The notes beneath the pieces are model-generated. The model saw only the letters and a program-made list of their open reading frames with translations. It made no database searches and was not told the DNA's origin. Positions 63,700 to 64,000 of a stretch of DNA of 64,000 bases are shown here, in pieces; position 1 is the first letter of the stretch, and each line of letters begins with the position of its first letter. Source of the DNA: Tropicimonas aquimaris (GTDB lineage: Bacteria > Pseudomonadota > Alphaproteobacteria > Rhodobacterales > Rhodobacteraceae); assembly GCF_042676185.1 (NCBI RefSeq), contig NZ_JBHTJT010000038.1, forward strand, positions 1-64,000. The letters run 5' to 3'. A program made the translations under genes and the position numbers.

Positions 63700-64000
63700 A
63701 TGAGTGCAGACGACACGCCCCGACGGAACGCGCAGCCGGAAACCACGATCCGGCGGATGCCCTGGCCCGAAGGCGTGAGCCGCCCGGTGGCGACGCCGAT
63801 GCAACCCTCGGTGGTCTACGCCGCGGAGAGCCCCGACGCGCTCGATGCGCAATACGAGGGCGTCACCTCTGGCTACACCTACGCCCGCGAGGGGCACCCG
63901 AACGCCGACGTGCTAGCCCGCCGGATCGACCGGCTCGAGGGCGCGACCGACGGTCTGGTGACAGGCTCTGGCATGGGCGCTGTGGGCGCGCTGATGTTGG
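63700..64000 (+). CDS. Trans-sulfuration-type PLP enzyme, N-terminal fragment (cut by window edge)
   Basis: The first 100 residues of a Cys/Met-metabolism PLP enzyme are visible ('RPVATPMQPSVVYAAESPDALDAQYEGVTSGYTYAREGHPNADVLARRIDRLEG', 'GLVTGSGMGAVGALM'). The YTYAREGHPN motif is the family's N-terminal active-site segment. Cystathionine gamma-synthase or beta/gamma-lyase cannot be told apart, because the PLP lysine lies outside the window. ATG 63700 is preceded by AGAAGGAG. Confidence 0.85.
   Translation, partial: MSADDTPRRNAQPETTIRRMPWPEGVSRPVATPMQPSVVYAAESPDALDAQYEGVTSGYTYAREGHPNADVLARRIDRLEGATDGLVTGSGMGAVGALML

Overview
The window is GC-rich chromosomal DNA from an alphaproteobacterium, most probably a member of the Rhodobacteraceae/Roseobacter group. 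The pointers are a ChpT-type histidine phosphotransferase of the CtrA phosphorelay, ornithine-lipid genes olsB-olsA, TrmFO, Usg, a DUF3553 protein, a class II (plant-type) DAHP synthase, an L21 protein with an Ala/Lys linker and a C-terminal helix-hairpin-helix domain, TRAP and Liv transporters, and many ATGA-type gene overlaps. This assignment rests on family recognition only. Most of the window is core genome. The only mobile DNA seen is the 3' end of an IS66-type insertion sequence at the left edge.

Layout. 1-171: IS66 end. 184-3998 (minus): trmFO, a Pmp3/YqaE peptide, a membrane cNMP-binding protein and gluQ, which look co-transcribed, preceded by a DoxX-like membrane protein. 4274-7033: gyrA. 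7228-10880: usg, a glycosyltransferase-like protein, dsbB, a DedA/YqaA protein and a YpfJ-type zinc peptidase. 11026-14252: flavin monooxygenase plus TRAP permeases DctQ and DctM, without a binding protein beside them. 14309: tRNA-Leu(CAA).

14665-24278 is the accessory-looking heart of the window: eight co-directional genes for a Hanks-type Ser/Thr kinase with a coiled-coil tail, an acidic FHA protein, a PP2C phosphatase, a catalytically degenerate GTPase, a dynamin-like GTPase, a compact GTPase, a Roadblock/LC7-like protein and an orphan protein. A writer (kinase), reader (FHA) and eraser (PP2C) of protein phosphorylation sit next to membrane-remodelling-type GTPases. No type VI secretion or tellurite-resistance genes, the usual homes of such a triad, are nearby. 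I regard this as the best candidate for an undescribed system.

24408-35000: metH, ppc (convergent), a small cytochrome c, an imelysin-family protein, a PhoX-like phosphatase and tRNA-Ser(CGA). 35153-42688: a DUF2059 protein, then the conserved rplU-rpmA-(GNAT)-obg-proB-proA block. 42714-49541: chpT, DUF3553, olsB-olsA, thiE, trmJ, ctaA and an M32 carboxypeptidase. 49546-56641 (minus): two envelope proteins and a branched-chain amino acid ABC operon (binding protein, livG, livF, a small secreted protein, livH, livM). 56814-64000: two small secreted proteins, a GlxA-type regulator, class II DAHP synthase, a PAS protein, yicC-gmk, a gamma-carbonic anhydrase-like protein and the start of a trans-sulfuration PLP enzyme cut by the window edge.

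Start codons were chosen from Shine-Dalgarno spacing, overlaps with the upstream gene and family N-termini. No database searches were run; all family names are recognitions from sequence motifs.
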